The notes under the pieces were generated by a model. The model made no database searches and was not told the DNA's origin. It saw only the letters and a program-made list of their open reading frames with translations. Of a stretch of 64,000 nt of DNA, positions 36,140 to 44,160 are shown in pieces (the first letter of the stretch is position 1; the number at the start of each line of letters is the position of its first letter). The position numbers and the translations under genes are program-made. This DNA comes from Oxalobacteraceae bacterium (GTDB taxonomy: Bacteria; Pseudomonadota; Gammaproteobacteria; Burkholderiales; Burkholderiaceae_D), in NCBI GenBank assembly GCA_947448025.1, contig CANFLV010000007.1, positions 1-64,000 on the forward strand. The letters are read 5' to 3'.

Positions 36140-36535
36140 ATGCCTTACCTGCAGCTCGATGTAAATGGCCATTTTTCAGTCGAGCAGAAAAAGGCACTCG
36201 CCAAACAGTTATGTGAAACCTACGCCGCCATGATGACGGTCGACATCCGTCGCATCAGCATAGCCATTCGTGAAATGGGCGAGGGTGGCGTATGGCGCAT
36301 GATCGACGGCGTACCCACGCCGGTGTCAGTCATGATGTGCGACATCCGGCGCGGTCGCAGTGCGGAACTACGCTTGGCACTGGCGCAGCAGCTCATCAGC
36401 GATTGTGTTGCAGGCCTTGGCTTGCGCGAAGACCGGTTCAATCTCGAATTCACGCAGCATTCTGGCGATGAAATGGTTCACCCGACTTTGGGTGGCTACA
36501 GTCCGGAATGGTCGGCTGAGGAAACGGCGACCTAG
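36140..36535 (+). CDS. Tautomerase superfamily protein
   Basis: A 131-residue protein starting MPYLQLDVNG, so Pro would become the N-terminal catalytic residue after Met removal. Length suggests two tautomerase units in one chain, as in cis-CaaD-type or malonate semialdehyde decarboxylase-type proteins. Arg residues in DIRRISIAIREM fit the usual substrate-binding positions. It is co-transcribed with the SDR gene. The specific substrate is not known. Confidence 0.85.
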   Translation: MPYLQLDVNGHFSVEQKKALAKQLCETYAAMMTVDIRRISIAIREMGEGGVWRMIDGVPTPVSVMMCDIRRGRSAELRLALAQQLISDCVAGLGLREDRFNLEFTQHSGDEMVHPTLGGYSPEWSAEETAT

Positions 36536-36670
36536 ACGCGTCGCACGAGAATTATCATCCTTGCTACTAATGGCTGATGCGGCAAATGTTGCCTAACAAC
36601 AATAATGATTGACTAGTAGAAATGGTCGAGCTTATTGATGTGCAAACGCGTGTCCTAACGTCTACTGTTT

Positions 36671-36688
36671 AATTGAATCTTTTCAATT
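36671..36688. repeat. Perfect inverted repeat upstream of the channel operon
   Basis: AATTGAA / TTCAATT separated by four bases, 43 bases before the start of the first channel-operon gene. It could be an operator or a hairpin in the leader; it is not a terminator, since no T-run follows. Confidence 0.5.
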
Positions 36689-36730
36689 GCACAGTCCGAC
36701 AACAGGCGTGCGTCAGCCAGGAGGAAACAT

Positions 36731-37348
36731 ATGGAAGCGTCAGAAAAATTACCACTGGATCAAGCGCCCGCCTTGAAAAATCTGGGACCAACCAGTACCG
36801 ATATTATTTTCATTATATTTGTCATTTGTGTGCTTGTCGCCGTCGCTGGCGTGGGGCGCTTGACTTATAACGAAGGTAAAAAAACCGAAGTTGCCAAGCA
36901 GAATGTCGATGCCTGGGCTAAATGGCTCACGGATGCCGGTCCCCTGCGTGCCAAGCCCGGGTTTCAGTTTGCTGCCTGCGCCTACACGCCGCCGGCTACT
37001 GACGCGTCCGGAGAAGTCATTGCCCCGGCGGCCGGTAGCAAAGCTAAAGGTATTACCTGGGGTGGATGCTATAAAGAATTAACTGCGCCGGAAGGGCCAT
37101 TGGGTTCCTTGCGTAATGCATTTACCAAAGAACTGCCTTTAGTCGCTGCCAAATGCGACCCCGTCGACAAAACACTTGCCGGGCAGCTGGTATTTGAAAA
37201 GCTTGTGCCGGCACCGCCAGGTTCGGCAGTGCCAGTAGTAGCGTCGCCATTGGTGGAGGCAGATCTGATCGATCAAAAAATGCAGCTTCGTATAAGTGCT
37301 TGCGACGGTGGTTCGTATACCACTAAACCTTTTGAACTTGAATTTTGA
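36731..37348 (+). CDS. Single-pass membrane protein with Cys-containing periplasmic domain, likely channel partner
   Basis: A 205-residue protein I do not recognise. Residues 24-43 (DIIFIIFVICVLVAVAGVG) form one membrane helix after a short acidic N-terminus; the rest would be periplasmic. The soluble part has four Cys (83, 113, 142, 191), possibly two disulfides, in short motifs (FAACAY, WGGCYK, AAKCDP, SACDGG). A strong AGGAGGAAA precedes ATG 36731. It ends eight bases before the dual-sensor channel gene, so the two are co-expressed; a role as auxiliary subunit is inference from position and topology. Confidence 0.75.
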   Translation: MEASEKLPLDQAPALKNLGPTSTDIIFIIFVICVLVAVAGVGRLTYNEGKKTEVAKQNVDAWAKWLTDAGPLRAKPGFQFAACAYTPPATDASGEVIAPAAGSKAKGITWGGCYKELTAPEGPLGSLRNAFTKELPLVAAKCDPVDKTLAGQLVFEKLVPAPPGSAVPVVASPLVEADLIDQKMQLRISACDGGSYTTKPFELEF

Positions 37349-37356
37349 GGTGAGCG

Positions 37357-39021
37357 ATGGAAACTACTGACACAGCAACGTCGCACGCCCACGACACGAC
37401 CGGCATTAAAATCCGCGGTCATGATCACCGTGCTGAAATTTCGCCTGACCTGCCTCTGAGAAAGTGGCTGTACTCCTGGCTATTGGATCCGGATATTTAC
37501 GGTAATCATCTCAAGGTGATTGATCGCTGGACCGGCATTCTGATCGTTGCCAACTTGTTCGCGCTGATGTTCGAGCATGTGCCGGCCATTTATGAGCCGA
37601 ACCGCTTCTTGTTCCATATATTTGACTTGTTGTCGGTGGGTGTATTTTCCTTCGAATACGTCATGCGCCTTTATCTCGCGCCTGAGGACAAGGAGTTCAA
37701 TCACCGGAAGATGCCGCGGCTGAGCTATCTGACGAGTCCGTTTGCGATCATCGACTTCGTGGCCGTGGTGCCGTTCTACTTGCAGGCATTTGTGCCTGTC
37801 GATTTGCGCGTATTGCGGGCGCTGCGTCTGCTGCGTATCCTGAAATTGGTCCGCGTGGTGGTGCCAGCTTACAAGTCTTTCATCAAAGCTAACCTCGGCC
37901 GCACCTTCCGTCAAAAAATTCATGCGATCGTTTTTCCGAGCGAATACGGTGGCACTTTGCACGGCCTGTTTGATACCTTCATTGTGATCTGGGTCGTTGT
38001 TTCCGTGATCGCCGTTATTCTTGAATCGGTTCAGGTGGTGCACCATATCCTGAACCTTGAATTCCTGATTCTTGACAGTATCGCAGTCGGCGTATTCACG
38101 ATTGAGTACTGCATGCGTCTGTATAGCTGCGTTGAAGAGCCCGGATTCCAGCGGGCGCTCGCCGGTCGTTTCAAGCAGGCAAGCGTACCGTCGTCCGTGA
38201 TCGACTTTCTCGCGATTCTGCCGTTCTTCCTTGAGGCCTTCCTGCACCATTTGTTCGACTTGCGTTTCTTGCGAATTTTCCGTTTGATGCGTTTGCTGAA
38301 GCTGTCGCGCTATACGGATGCGACATCGACGCTGACGAAAGTGATTTCACGCGAATTGCCAGTGCTGACAGCGTCTGCCTTCATCATGTTGTTACTCGTG
38401 ATTTTGACGGCCAGCCTTGGCTTTCTGTTTGAGCATGAAGCGCAGCCGGATAAATTCGAAAACATTCCGCAGTCAATTTACTGGGCTGTGATTACCTTGG
38501 CTTCGGTTGGTTATGGTGATATTTCACCGGTCACCACGGCTGGCCGGATCATGACGATTATTCTGGCCTTGTTGGGTATTGGTATTTTTGCGATCCCGGC
38601 CGCGTTATTGTCCTCTGCCTTTACGGATGAACTGCGCATCGAACGTGAATTGCTGCGTAATAAACTGTACAAGATGCTTGAAGACGGCGTGTTTTCCGAG
38701 GAAGAAGCGGCGATCATCAACATTGAAGCGAAGCGTTTGCACCTCACGCAAGACGATCTGGATCAACTGATCGATAAAGCGCGGCGTGAGCGTGAACTGA
38801 TGGAAGACGTCTCGGCGCTGCCCTTGCACAAGATCGCTTCCAAGCCGGAACATGCAGTCGAACATTTCAAGACCTTGATTGGCCAGATTCGCATGCTCGG
38901 TATCATGACGGACAAGGACAAGTTCCAGGAAGTGGCCCAGCAATCGGCGCGCCTGACAGCGGATGAGTGGGTCTTGTGGCAGCAGATACATCGCGAGGAA
39001 GTGCCGCCAGCGGCTAGCTAA
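37357..39021 (+). CDS. Ion channel with two tandem voltage-sensor domains and one K+ selective pore
   Basis: A 554-residue protein of the voltage-gated channel superfamily with unusual layout. First sensor domain: S1 about 57-74, S2 about 84-106 (FSFEYVMRL), S3 about 127-144, S4 with basic residues every third position (Arg151, 154, 157, 160, Lys163, Arg166). Second sensor: S1 about 204-226, S2 about 234-256 (FTIEYCMRL), S3 about 279-296, S4 again with six basic residues (Arg303, 306, 309, 312, Lys315, Arg318). Then one pore: S5 about 336-358, pore helix, K+ filter TLASVGYGD (380-388), S6 about 395-422. A 130-residue charged cytoplasmic tail follows. Family members normally have one sensor per pore. 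The channel is likely inner-membrane and tetrameric. Confidence 0.9.
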   Translation: METTDTATSHAHDTTGIKIRGHDHRAEISPDLPLRKWLYSWLLDPDIYGNHLKVIDRWTGILIVANLFALMFEHVPAIYEPNRFLFHIFDLLSVGVFSFEYVMRLYLAPEDKEFNHRKMPRLSYLTSPFAIIDFVAVVPFYLQAFVPVDLRVLRALRLLRILKLVRVVVPAYKSFIKANLGRTFRQKIHAIVFPSEYGGTLHGLFDTFIVIWVVVSVIAVILESVQVVHHILNLEFLILDSIAVGVFTIEYCMRLYSCVEEPGFQRALAGRFKQASVPSSVIDFLAILPFFLEAFLHHLFDLRFLRIFRLMRLLKLSRYTDATSTLTKVISRELPVLTASAFIMLLLVILTASLGFLFEHEAQPDKFENIPQSIYWAVITLASVGYGDISPVTTAGRIMTIILALLGIGIFAIPAALLSSAFTDELRIERELLRNKLYKMLEDGVFSEEEAAIINIEAKRLHLTQDDLDQLIDKARRERELMEDVSALPLHKIASKPEHAVEHFKTLIGQIRMLGIMTDKDKFQEVAQQSARLTADEWVLWQQIHREEVPPAAS

Positions 39022-39047
39022 AAGCACCATCAAGCCGACGGTAATAA

Positions 39048-39087
39048 ATCGGGCCTGCCATACATTCAAGCGTATGGCAGGCCCGAT
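39048..39087. terminator. Strong bidirectional terminator hairpin
   Basis: Perfect 16-base inverted repeat ATCGGGCCTGCCATAC / GTATGGCAGGCCCGAT with an eight-base loop, between the convergent channel and LysR genes. T-rich flanks are short on both strands, but the stem is the longest perfect one in the window. Confidence 0.75.
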
Positions 39088-39132
39088 GTCCGTTTAGCGT
39101 GACCATGTTGCCAGTGAATGTTTGCTAGCGGG

Positions 39133-40038
39133 TCAAATAGAGGCAGGGCTGTCAGGCACCGCCAGCTTGCTGGCAAAAAAATCCATCAAGACCCGCACGC
39201 GTTGCGGAATATGCCGATTACTGGGCAAGATCGCATAAATACCCAGCGCCGGTATAGGAAAATCGACGAGAATTTCCTCGACCCGTCCGGCCGCGATGAC
39301 ATCAGCCGCAATGAAGTCCGGCTGGCAGGTAATGCCCAGCCCTTGTGCTGCTGCTTCAGTGAGCACATCACCATTGTTGGCCTGCAGGCGGCTGCGTACG
39401 GCGACGCTTTCGAGCTGACCATCCACCATGAATTGCCAGCCAGGATTGCCCGCTGCGCCCGTATAGCCCAGACATTGATGGTGCAGCAGATCGTGCGGAT
39501 GCAGTGGTCGACCGTGGCGCGCAAGGTAATCGGGCGCTGCCAGCACCAGCATGCGGCCGGCGCCAATCTTGCGCGCGATGTCGCCGGCGTCGAGGCGGCG
39601 CGTGATGCGTATCGCCAAGTCAATACCTTCCTCAATCAACTTCACGCGTCGGTCGGCATAATCCATGTCGAGGCTGACTTCCGGATAGAGCCGGGAAAAT
39701 TCCAGCAGCAGCGGTGCCAGCCGGCGCAGGCCGAAGCTCAGCGGCAGGCTGATGCGGATAGTGCCGCGCGGCGCAAGGCGCTCTTCGGCTACGCCGGTCT
39801 CGGCGGCGTCGACGAGATTAAGGATGACGCGGCATTTTTCGAGATAGGCGGTGCCGGCCGAGGTCAGTGCAAGGCGACGCGTGGTGCGTACCATGAGTTT
39901 CACGCCGAGGTGAGTTTCGAGCGCGGCAATCTGGCGCGTGACGGCCGAGCGGGCGAGATTCATCTGTTGCGCGACTGCCGAAAAGCTGCCTAGCTCGGCG
40001 ACGCGCAGAAAGAGCTGCATGGCATCGAGTCTGTCCAT
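39133..40038 (-). CDS. LysR-type transcriptional regulator
   Basis: A 301-residue protein with the N-terminal LysR helix-turn-helix (LDAMQLFLRVAELGSFSAVAQQMNLARSAVTRQIAALE) and the C-terminal periplasmic-binding-like effector domain. Start ATG 40038 gives MDRLDAMQLF, the typical beginning; a frame extension of ten residues is also possible. It is divergent from the LigB-type dioxygenase / cytochrome b561 / YceI operon and probably controls it. Effector unknown. Confidence 0.94.
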   Translation of the reverse strand: MDRLDAMQLFLRVAELGSFSAVAQQMNLARSAVTRQIAALETHLGVKLMVRTTRRLALTSAGTAYLEKCRVILNLVDAAETGVAEERLAPRGTIRISLPLSFGLRRLAPLLLEFSRLYPEVSLDMDYADRRVKLIEEGIDLAIRITRRLDAGDIARKIGAGRMLVLAAPDYLARHGRPLHPHDLLHHQCLGYTGAAGNPGWQFMVDGQLESVAVRSRLQANNGDVLTEAAAQGLGITCQPDFIAADVIAAGRVEEILVDFPIPALGIYAILPSNRHIPQRVRVLMDFFASKLAVPDSPASI

Positions 40039-40049
40039 TGTTGCATCCG

Positions 40050-40062
40050 TTGAAATAATCAA
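40050..40062. promoter_or_regulatory. Putative LysR-type binding site
   Basis: TTGAAATAATCAA is a T-N11-A motif with dyad ends (TTGA/TCAA), 11 bases upstream of the LysR gene start, in the 92-base space shared with the divergent operon. Such sites often mediate autoregulation and activation. Only one is obvious. Confidence 0.45.
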
Positions 40063-40130
40063 TTGCACATTGTCGCCTATTTCATTCGTCCAAGCTGGCG
40101 TACAGTGCAGTTAACCCATTTTGAGGTGCC

Positions 40131-40961
40131 ATGATGCTGAATCAGAAATCCCCCGTCGCGTCACTGTTTGTCCCCCACGGCTCGCCGATGTTTGCCCTGC
40201 GTTCAGGCGCGGCGGGCGCTGCCCTGTCGACGCTGGCAAAATCCTTGCCGCAGCCGCGTGCCATCATCATGGTGAGCGCACATTGGGAAACTGCGATTCC
40301 GACAGTTGGCACGAGCGAGCGGCTCGAAACGATTCACGATTTTTATGGCTTTCCGGAAGAACTGTATGCGCTGCGCTATCCCGCCAGCGGCTGCCCTGAA
40401 GCGGCAGATGTCGTCGTGCAGGCATTGAAGACGGCCGGCTTTGCGGTCGCGCAAGATGCGACGCGCGGTCTCGATCATGGTGCATGGGTGCCGCTCAAAC
40501 TGATGTTTCCGGAAGCTGATGTGCCGGTGATTCCGCTGTCGATCCAGCGCGGCGCGGATACTGCGCATCATTTGCGGCTGGGCGCGGCGCTCGCACCGCT
40601 GGCGGCGCAGGGTTTCCTCGTGATTGCGTCGGGTAACCTGACGCATAATTTGCGCGATTATCAGCTGGTCTCCAGCAATGGCGGGCAGTCTCCTGCGTAT
40701 GTGCGTGAATTCGCCGACTGGATGGGCGCGCACATGGCTGCGCATGACACCGCGGCCCTGATCGACTACCGGCATCAGGCGCCGGGCGCGGTGCAGGCGC
40801 ATCCGAGCGAAGAACATTTGCTGCCGCTGTTCGTGGCGCTGGGCGCGGCGGGCGCGCAGGCGGAAGTGAGTCGCTTTCATGCCGGCATCGATGACTATGT
40901 ACTGGCCATGGATGCATTTGCCTTTTCACCGAACCGTCCGCAAGGTCAAGGAGTCCACTGA
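40131..40961 (+). CDS. LigB-type extradiol dioxygenase family protein (YgiD/DODA-like)
   Basis: A 276-residue protein of the class III extradiol ring-cleavage dioxygenase fold: VPHGSPMFAL (metal-ligand His), the VSAHWET block (second His) and later DHGAWVPLKLMFP and SGNLTHNL. Members include the zinc enzyme 4,5-DOPA dioxygenase of E. coli (YgiD). Two adjacent ATG codons, 40131 and 40134, follow GAGG. The gene overlaps the cytochrome b561 gene by one base, so they form an operon with the two YceI genes. Confidence 0.9.
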   Translation: MMLNQKSPVASLFVPHGSPMFALRSGAAGAALSTLAKSLPQPRAIIMVSAHWETAIPTVGTSERLETIHDFYGFPEELYALRYPASGCPEAADVVVQALKTAGFAVAQDATRGLDHGAWVPLKLMFPEADVPVIPLSIQRGADTAHHLRLGAALAPLAAQGFLVIASGNLTHNLRDYQLVSSNGGQSPAYVREFADWMGAHMAAHDTAALIDYRHQAPGAVQAHPSEEHLLPLFVALGAAGAQAEVSRFHAGIDDYVLAMDAFAFSPNRPQGQGVH

Positions 40962-41503
40962 TGAACACGCACTACACCCGCACGGCAAAAAGCCTGCACT
41001 GGCTGATGGCGCTGATGCTGTTTGGCTTACTCGCGCTGGGGTTTTACATGGCCGACCTGCCGCTGTCGCCGACCAAGCTCAAGCTCTTTTCCTGGCACAA
41101 ATGGGCCGGCGTAAGCGTCTTTATGCTGGTGTTTGTGCGTCTGGCTTGGCGCATCACGCATCAGCCGCCGGCCTTACCCGCGACTATGCCCAAGCTCATG
41201 CAGCTCGCGGCGCATGCCGGGCATCTGGCGCTGTATGGCTTGATGCTGGTAATTCCGCTATCGGGCTGGCTGATGAGCTCGGCCAAGGGCTTCCAGACGG
41301 TCTGGTTCGGCATTCTGCCGCTGCCTGATCTGCTGGCCAAGAACAAGGAACTCGGCGCGCTCCTGCAGGAAGTCCACGAGTCGCTGAACTTGCTGTTCAT
41401 CGCCGTGATCGCAGTGCACGTGCTGGCCGCACTGAAGCACCACTTTATCGACAAGGACGACATCCTGACACGCATGTTGCCCGCCCACCGTTCGGAGAAA
41501 TAA
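40961..41503 (+). CDS. Cytochrome b561 family membrane protein
   Basis: A 180-residue protein with four membrane helices and conserved His residues in helices 1, 2 and 4 (TAKSLHWLMALML, FSWHKWAGV, HESLNLLFIAVIAVHVLAALKHHF), which bind two b-type haems. It carries electrons between the quinone pool and periplasmic partners. It abuts the next YceI gene without space, as in the E. coli yceJ-yceI pair. Confidence 0.93.
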   Translation: MNTHYTRTAKSLHWLMALMLFGLLALGFYMADLPLSPTKLKLFSWHKWAGVSVFMLVFVRLAWRITHQPPALPATMPKLMQLAAHAGHLALYGLMLVIPLSGWLMSSAKGFQTVWFGILPLPDLLAKNKELGALLQEVHESLNLLFIAVIAVHVLAALKHHFIDKDDILTRMLPAHRSEK

Positions 41504-42064
41504 ATGAAACGACTGATCCTCTCGCTCAGCCTCGCGCTGTCCTTGCCGCTGGCGGCCCACGCGGCGGAGTTCTCACAGGTACAAGCCGACAAGAGCGCCA
41601 TCAATTTCGCCTACAAGCAGATGGGCGTCACCATGGATGGCAAGTTCCGCAAATTCACGGCCCAGCTCAATTTCGATCCGGCCAAGCCGGCCACCGCCAA
41701 GGCGGTCATCGACGTTGAACTCGCCAGTATTGATACCGGTTCGAGCGAAGCCGATCAGGAAGTGCTGGGCAAACAATGGTTCAACACGAAAGCCACGCCG
41801 CTGGCGCATTTCGAATCGGCCAGCGTCAAGGCGCTCGGCGGGAATCGCTTTGAAGCGGCGGGTAAATTGACGATCAAGGGGCGTACGAAAGACATCGTCG
41901 CGCCACTGACTTTCACGCCGCAGGGCAAGCAGGGCGCGTTCGATGGCAGCTTCAGTTTCAAGCGCGCTGATTTTGCCATCGGTGAAGGCGAATGGGCGGC
42001 CTTCGATATCGTCGCCAATGAAATCCAGATCAAATTTCACATTCTTGCCAATCCCGGCAAATAA
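41504..42064 (+). CDS. yceI: YceI family periplasmic lipocalin-like protein (first of two)
   Basis: A 186-residue protein with a signal peptide (MKRLILSLSLALSLPLAAHAAEF) and the YceI beta-barrel fold (VQADKSAINFAYKQMGVTMDGKFRKF, then GRTKDIVAPLTF). YceI proteins bind isoprenoid quinones or lipids. The gene starts at the base following the cytochrome b561 stop codon. It differs a good deal from its neighbour, so the two are not recent copies. Confidence 0.93.
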   Translation: MKRLILSLSLALSLPLAAHAAEFSQVQADKSAINFAYKQMGVTMDGKFRKFTAQLNFDPAKPATAKAVIDVELASIDTGSSEADQEVLGKQWFNTKATPLAHFESASVKALGGNRFEAAGKLTIKGRTKDIVAPLTFTPQGKQGAFDGSFSFKRADFAIGEGEWAAFDIVANEIQIKFHILANPGK

Positions 42065-42092
42065 TTTTACTCACTCAAAAAAGGAATAAACC

Positions 42093-42671
42093 ATGAACGC
42101 ATTCATCAAACTCTCCGCCGCTGTCTTGCTCGTTGCAGCTGCCGCCGCACCGGCCCTGGCCGCGCCCGACACCTATGTGCTTGACACGACACATACGTTT
42201 CCACGCTTCTCGTACAGCCATTTCGGCTATTCGACGCAGCTGAGCCGTTTCGACAAGACCAGCGGCAAGATCGTGTTCGATAAAGTCGCCAAGACCGGCG
42301 CAGTCGACATCGTCATCGACATGAAGTCGGTCAACACCGGTTTCCCGACCTTCAATGAGCACATTCAGGGTGAAGACTTCCTCGACACGGCCAAATTCCC
42401 GACAGCGACCTTCAAGTCGACCAAGGTCGTCTTTGACGGCGACAAGCCTGCCACCGTTGAAGGTAATCTGACCATCAAGGGCGTGACCAAGCCAGTGACG
42501 CTGAAGCTGAGCTCCTTCCAGGCCATGCCGCATCCGATGATGAAGAAAGACGCCCTCGGCGCGAATGCGAGCGTGACCATCAAGCGTTCGGAATTCAATG
42601 CCGGCAAATATGCGCCTTACGTTGGTGATGATGTGACCATCGATATTGCGGTCGAAGCGATCAAGGAATAA
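42093..42671 (+). CDS. yceI: YceI family periplasmic lipocalin-like protein (second of two)
   Basis: A 192-residue protein: signal peptide to about residue 23 (LLVAAAAAPALAAP), then the classical YceI start (YVLDTTHTFPRFSYSHFGYSTQLSRFDKTSG), NEHIQGEDFLDTAKFPTATFKS and GVTKPVTL. This copy is the closer match to E. coli YceI. It is 28 bases after the first YceI gene, last in the operon. Confidence 0.95.
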   Translation: MNAFIKLSAAVLLVAAAAAPALAAPDTYVLDTTHTFPRFSYSHFGYSTQLSRFDKTSGKIVFDKVAKTGAVDIVIDMKSVNTGFPTFNEHIQGEDFLDTAKFPTATFKSTKVVFDGDKPATVEGNLTIKGVTKPVTLKLSSFQAMPHPMMKKDALGANASVTIKRSEFNAGKYAPYVGDDVTIDIAVEAIKE

Positions 42672-42691
42672 AGGCGAATGCAGCACTTAAT

Positions 42692-42720
42692 TTGCAAGGC
42701 GCGTATAGTGCGCCTTGCAA
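42692..42720 (+). terminator. Hairpin after the YceI operon
   Basis: Perfect 11-base stem TTGCAAGGCGC / GCGCCTTGCAA with a seven-base loop, 20 bases after the second YceI stop; the T-rich part after it is short (TATT). Confidence 0.65.
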
Positions 42721-42777
42721 TATTGATCGAAATGCAGAATCCTTGCGGATCTGCGCACTATGTCATGGAGTTACCCG

Positions 42778-43476
42778 ATGCTGACCCTACGTAAATCCGC
42801 CGACCGCGGCTATGCGGACCACGACTGGCTGAAAAGCTTTCATTCCTTTTCATTTGCTAATTATTACGACCCTGAACATATGGGCTGGGGTAATTTACGC
42901 GTGATTAATGAAGACCGTATCGCACCGGGCACCGGCTTCGGCATGCACCCGCATCGCGACATGGAAATCATCAGCTATGTGCGCACCGGCTCGCTGGTAC
43001 ACAAGGACAATATGGGCAACAGCACCGTGATTCCGCCCGGTGATGTGCAGCGCATGACAGCAGGTCGCGGCGTCATGCACAGTGAGTACAATCATGCGCA
43101 GGATGAGACGACGCATTTCTTCCAGATCTGGATCGAACCGAATGCCAAGGGTATCGCGCCCGGCTATGAGCAAAAGACCTTTGCCGACGCTGACAAGCGC
43201 GGCCGACTGCGCCTGGTCGGCTCGCCAGATGGCGCTGAAGGTTCCGTGACGCTCAATGCCGATGCCTCGCTGTATGCGGGTTTGCTCGACGGTGCGGAAA
43301 CGGCGACGCTGCCTTTGCAGCCCGGACGCAAGGCCTATGTGCATCTGGTGCGCGGCACGCTGGACGTCAACGGCCAGACCCTGCATGAAGGTGATGCGGC
43401 GATGTTGGCAGATGAAAAACAGATTTCCCTGACCGCTGGAAAAGACGCCGAAGTGCTGGTCTTTGCGCTCGCATGA
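42778..43476 (+). CDS. Pirin family protein
   Basis: A 232-residue bicupin of the pirin family. The N-terminal cupin has the metal ligand set [14 protein letters not shown] and the later MHSEYNH; the second half is a shorter cupin. Bacterial pirins such as YhhW have quercetinase activity or regulate metabolism, so the function is open. ATG 42778 is favoured because GGAG is placed eight bases ahead; the upstream ATG 42760 would include that site. Its end overlaps ribA by four bases. Confidence 0.92.
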   Translation: MLTLRKSADRGYADHDWLKSFHSFSFANYYDPEHMGWGNLRVINEDRIAPGTGFGMHPHRDMEIISYVRTGSLVHKDNMGNSTVIPPGDVQRMTAGRGVMHSEYNHAQDETTHFFQIWIEPNAKGIAPGYEQKTFADADKRGRLRLVGSPDGAEGSVTLNADASLYAGLLDGAETATLPLQPGRKAYVHLVRGTLDVNGQTLHEGDAAMLADEKQISLTAGKDAEVLVFALA

Positions 43477-44111
43477 ACAAACTCGAATTACCTGCTTCAC
43501 TACCAACATTGACCACCGTCGCCTATACCGGCGCCTGCGATCTGCCCACGCCGTGGGCGGATTTTCGCCTGCACGGCTTTGTCGATCAGTCTGATGGCAA
43601 GGAGCACGTCGCACTCACCTTGGGCGCCATCACCGACGGCGAGCCCGTGCTCGCGCGCGTGCATTCGGAATGCCTGACCGGTGACGCATTTTTCAGCCAG
43701 CGCTGCGACTGCGGCTCCCAGCTCGAAGAAGCCATGAAGCGCATCGCCGCCGAAGGTCGCGGCATCATCCTGTATCTGCGTCAGGAAGGGCGCGGCATCG
43801 GCCTGATCAACAAGATCCGCGCCTACCAGCTGCAGGACGCCGGCGCCGATACCGTTGAAGCCAATGTCGCGCTCGGCTTTCCGGCCGATATGCGCGGCTA
43901 TGGCCTATGCAAGCCGATGCTCGAACATCTGGGCGTGAGCTCGCTGCGCCTGATGACGAACAATCCGAAAAAGGTCGCCGCGCTGCGCAAGGACGGTCTG
44001 ACCATTACTGAGCGCGTGGGTATCATCGCCGGTCATAACGACTCGAACCAGCATTATCTGGCGACCAAGAAAGCCAAGCTCGGGCATTTGTTCGTGGATG
44101 ACGATGATTGA
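43473..44111 (+). CDS. ribA: GTP cyclohydrolase II
   Basis: A 212-residue enzyme opening the imidazole ring of GTP as the first step of riboflavin synthesis. The zinc ligands Cys67, Cys78 and Cys80 are in the motif [20 protein letters not shown], and the catalytic region [10 protein letters not shown] is present. The single-function RibA (not the RibBA fusion) is encoded. It overlaps the pirin gene by ATGA. No FMN riboswitch is seen before it. Confidence 0.97.
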   Translation: MNKLELPASLPTLTTVAYTGACDLPTPWADFRLHGFVDQSDGKEHVALTLGAITDGEPVLARVHSECLTGDAFFSQRCDCGSQLEEAMKRIAAEGRGIILYLRQEGRGIGLINKIRAYQLQDAGADTVEANVALGFPADMRGYGLCKPMLEHLGVSSLRLMTNNPKKVAALRKDGLTITERVGIIAGHNDSNQHYLATKKAKLGHLFVDDDD

Positions 44112-44126
44112 TGCCGCCTGTGCTTA

Positions 44127-44132
44127 TATAAT
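44127..44132 (+). promoter_or_regulatory. Possible -10 element for the ast genes
   Basis: TATAAT about 29 bases before the astC start codon. No recognisable -35 hexamer at the right distance, which could mean dependence on an activator, as is usual for arginine-inducible ast genes. Confidence 0.35.
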
Positions 44133-44160
44133 CACGCATTGAGAAATATTTGGAGTGGTC

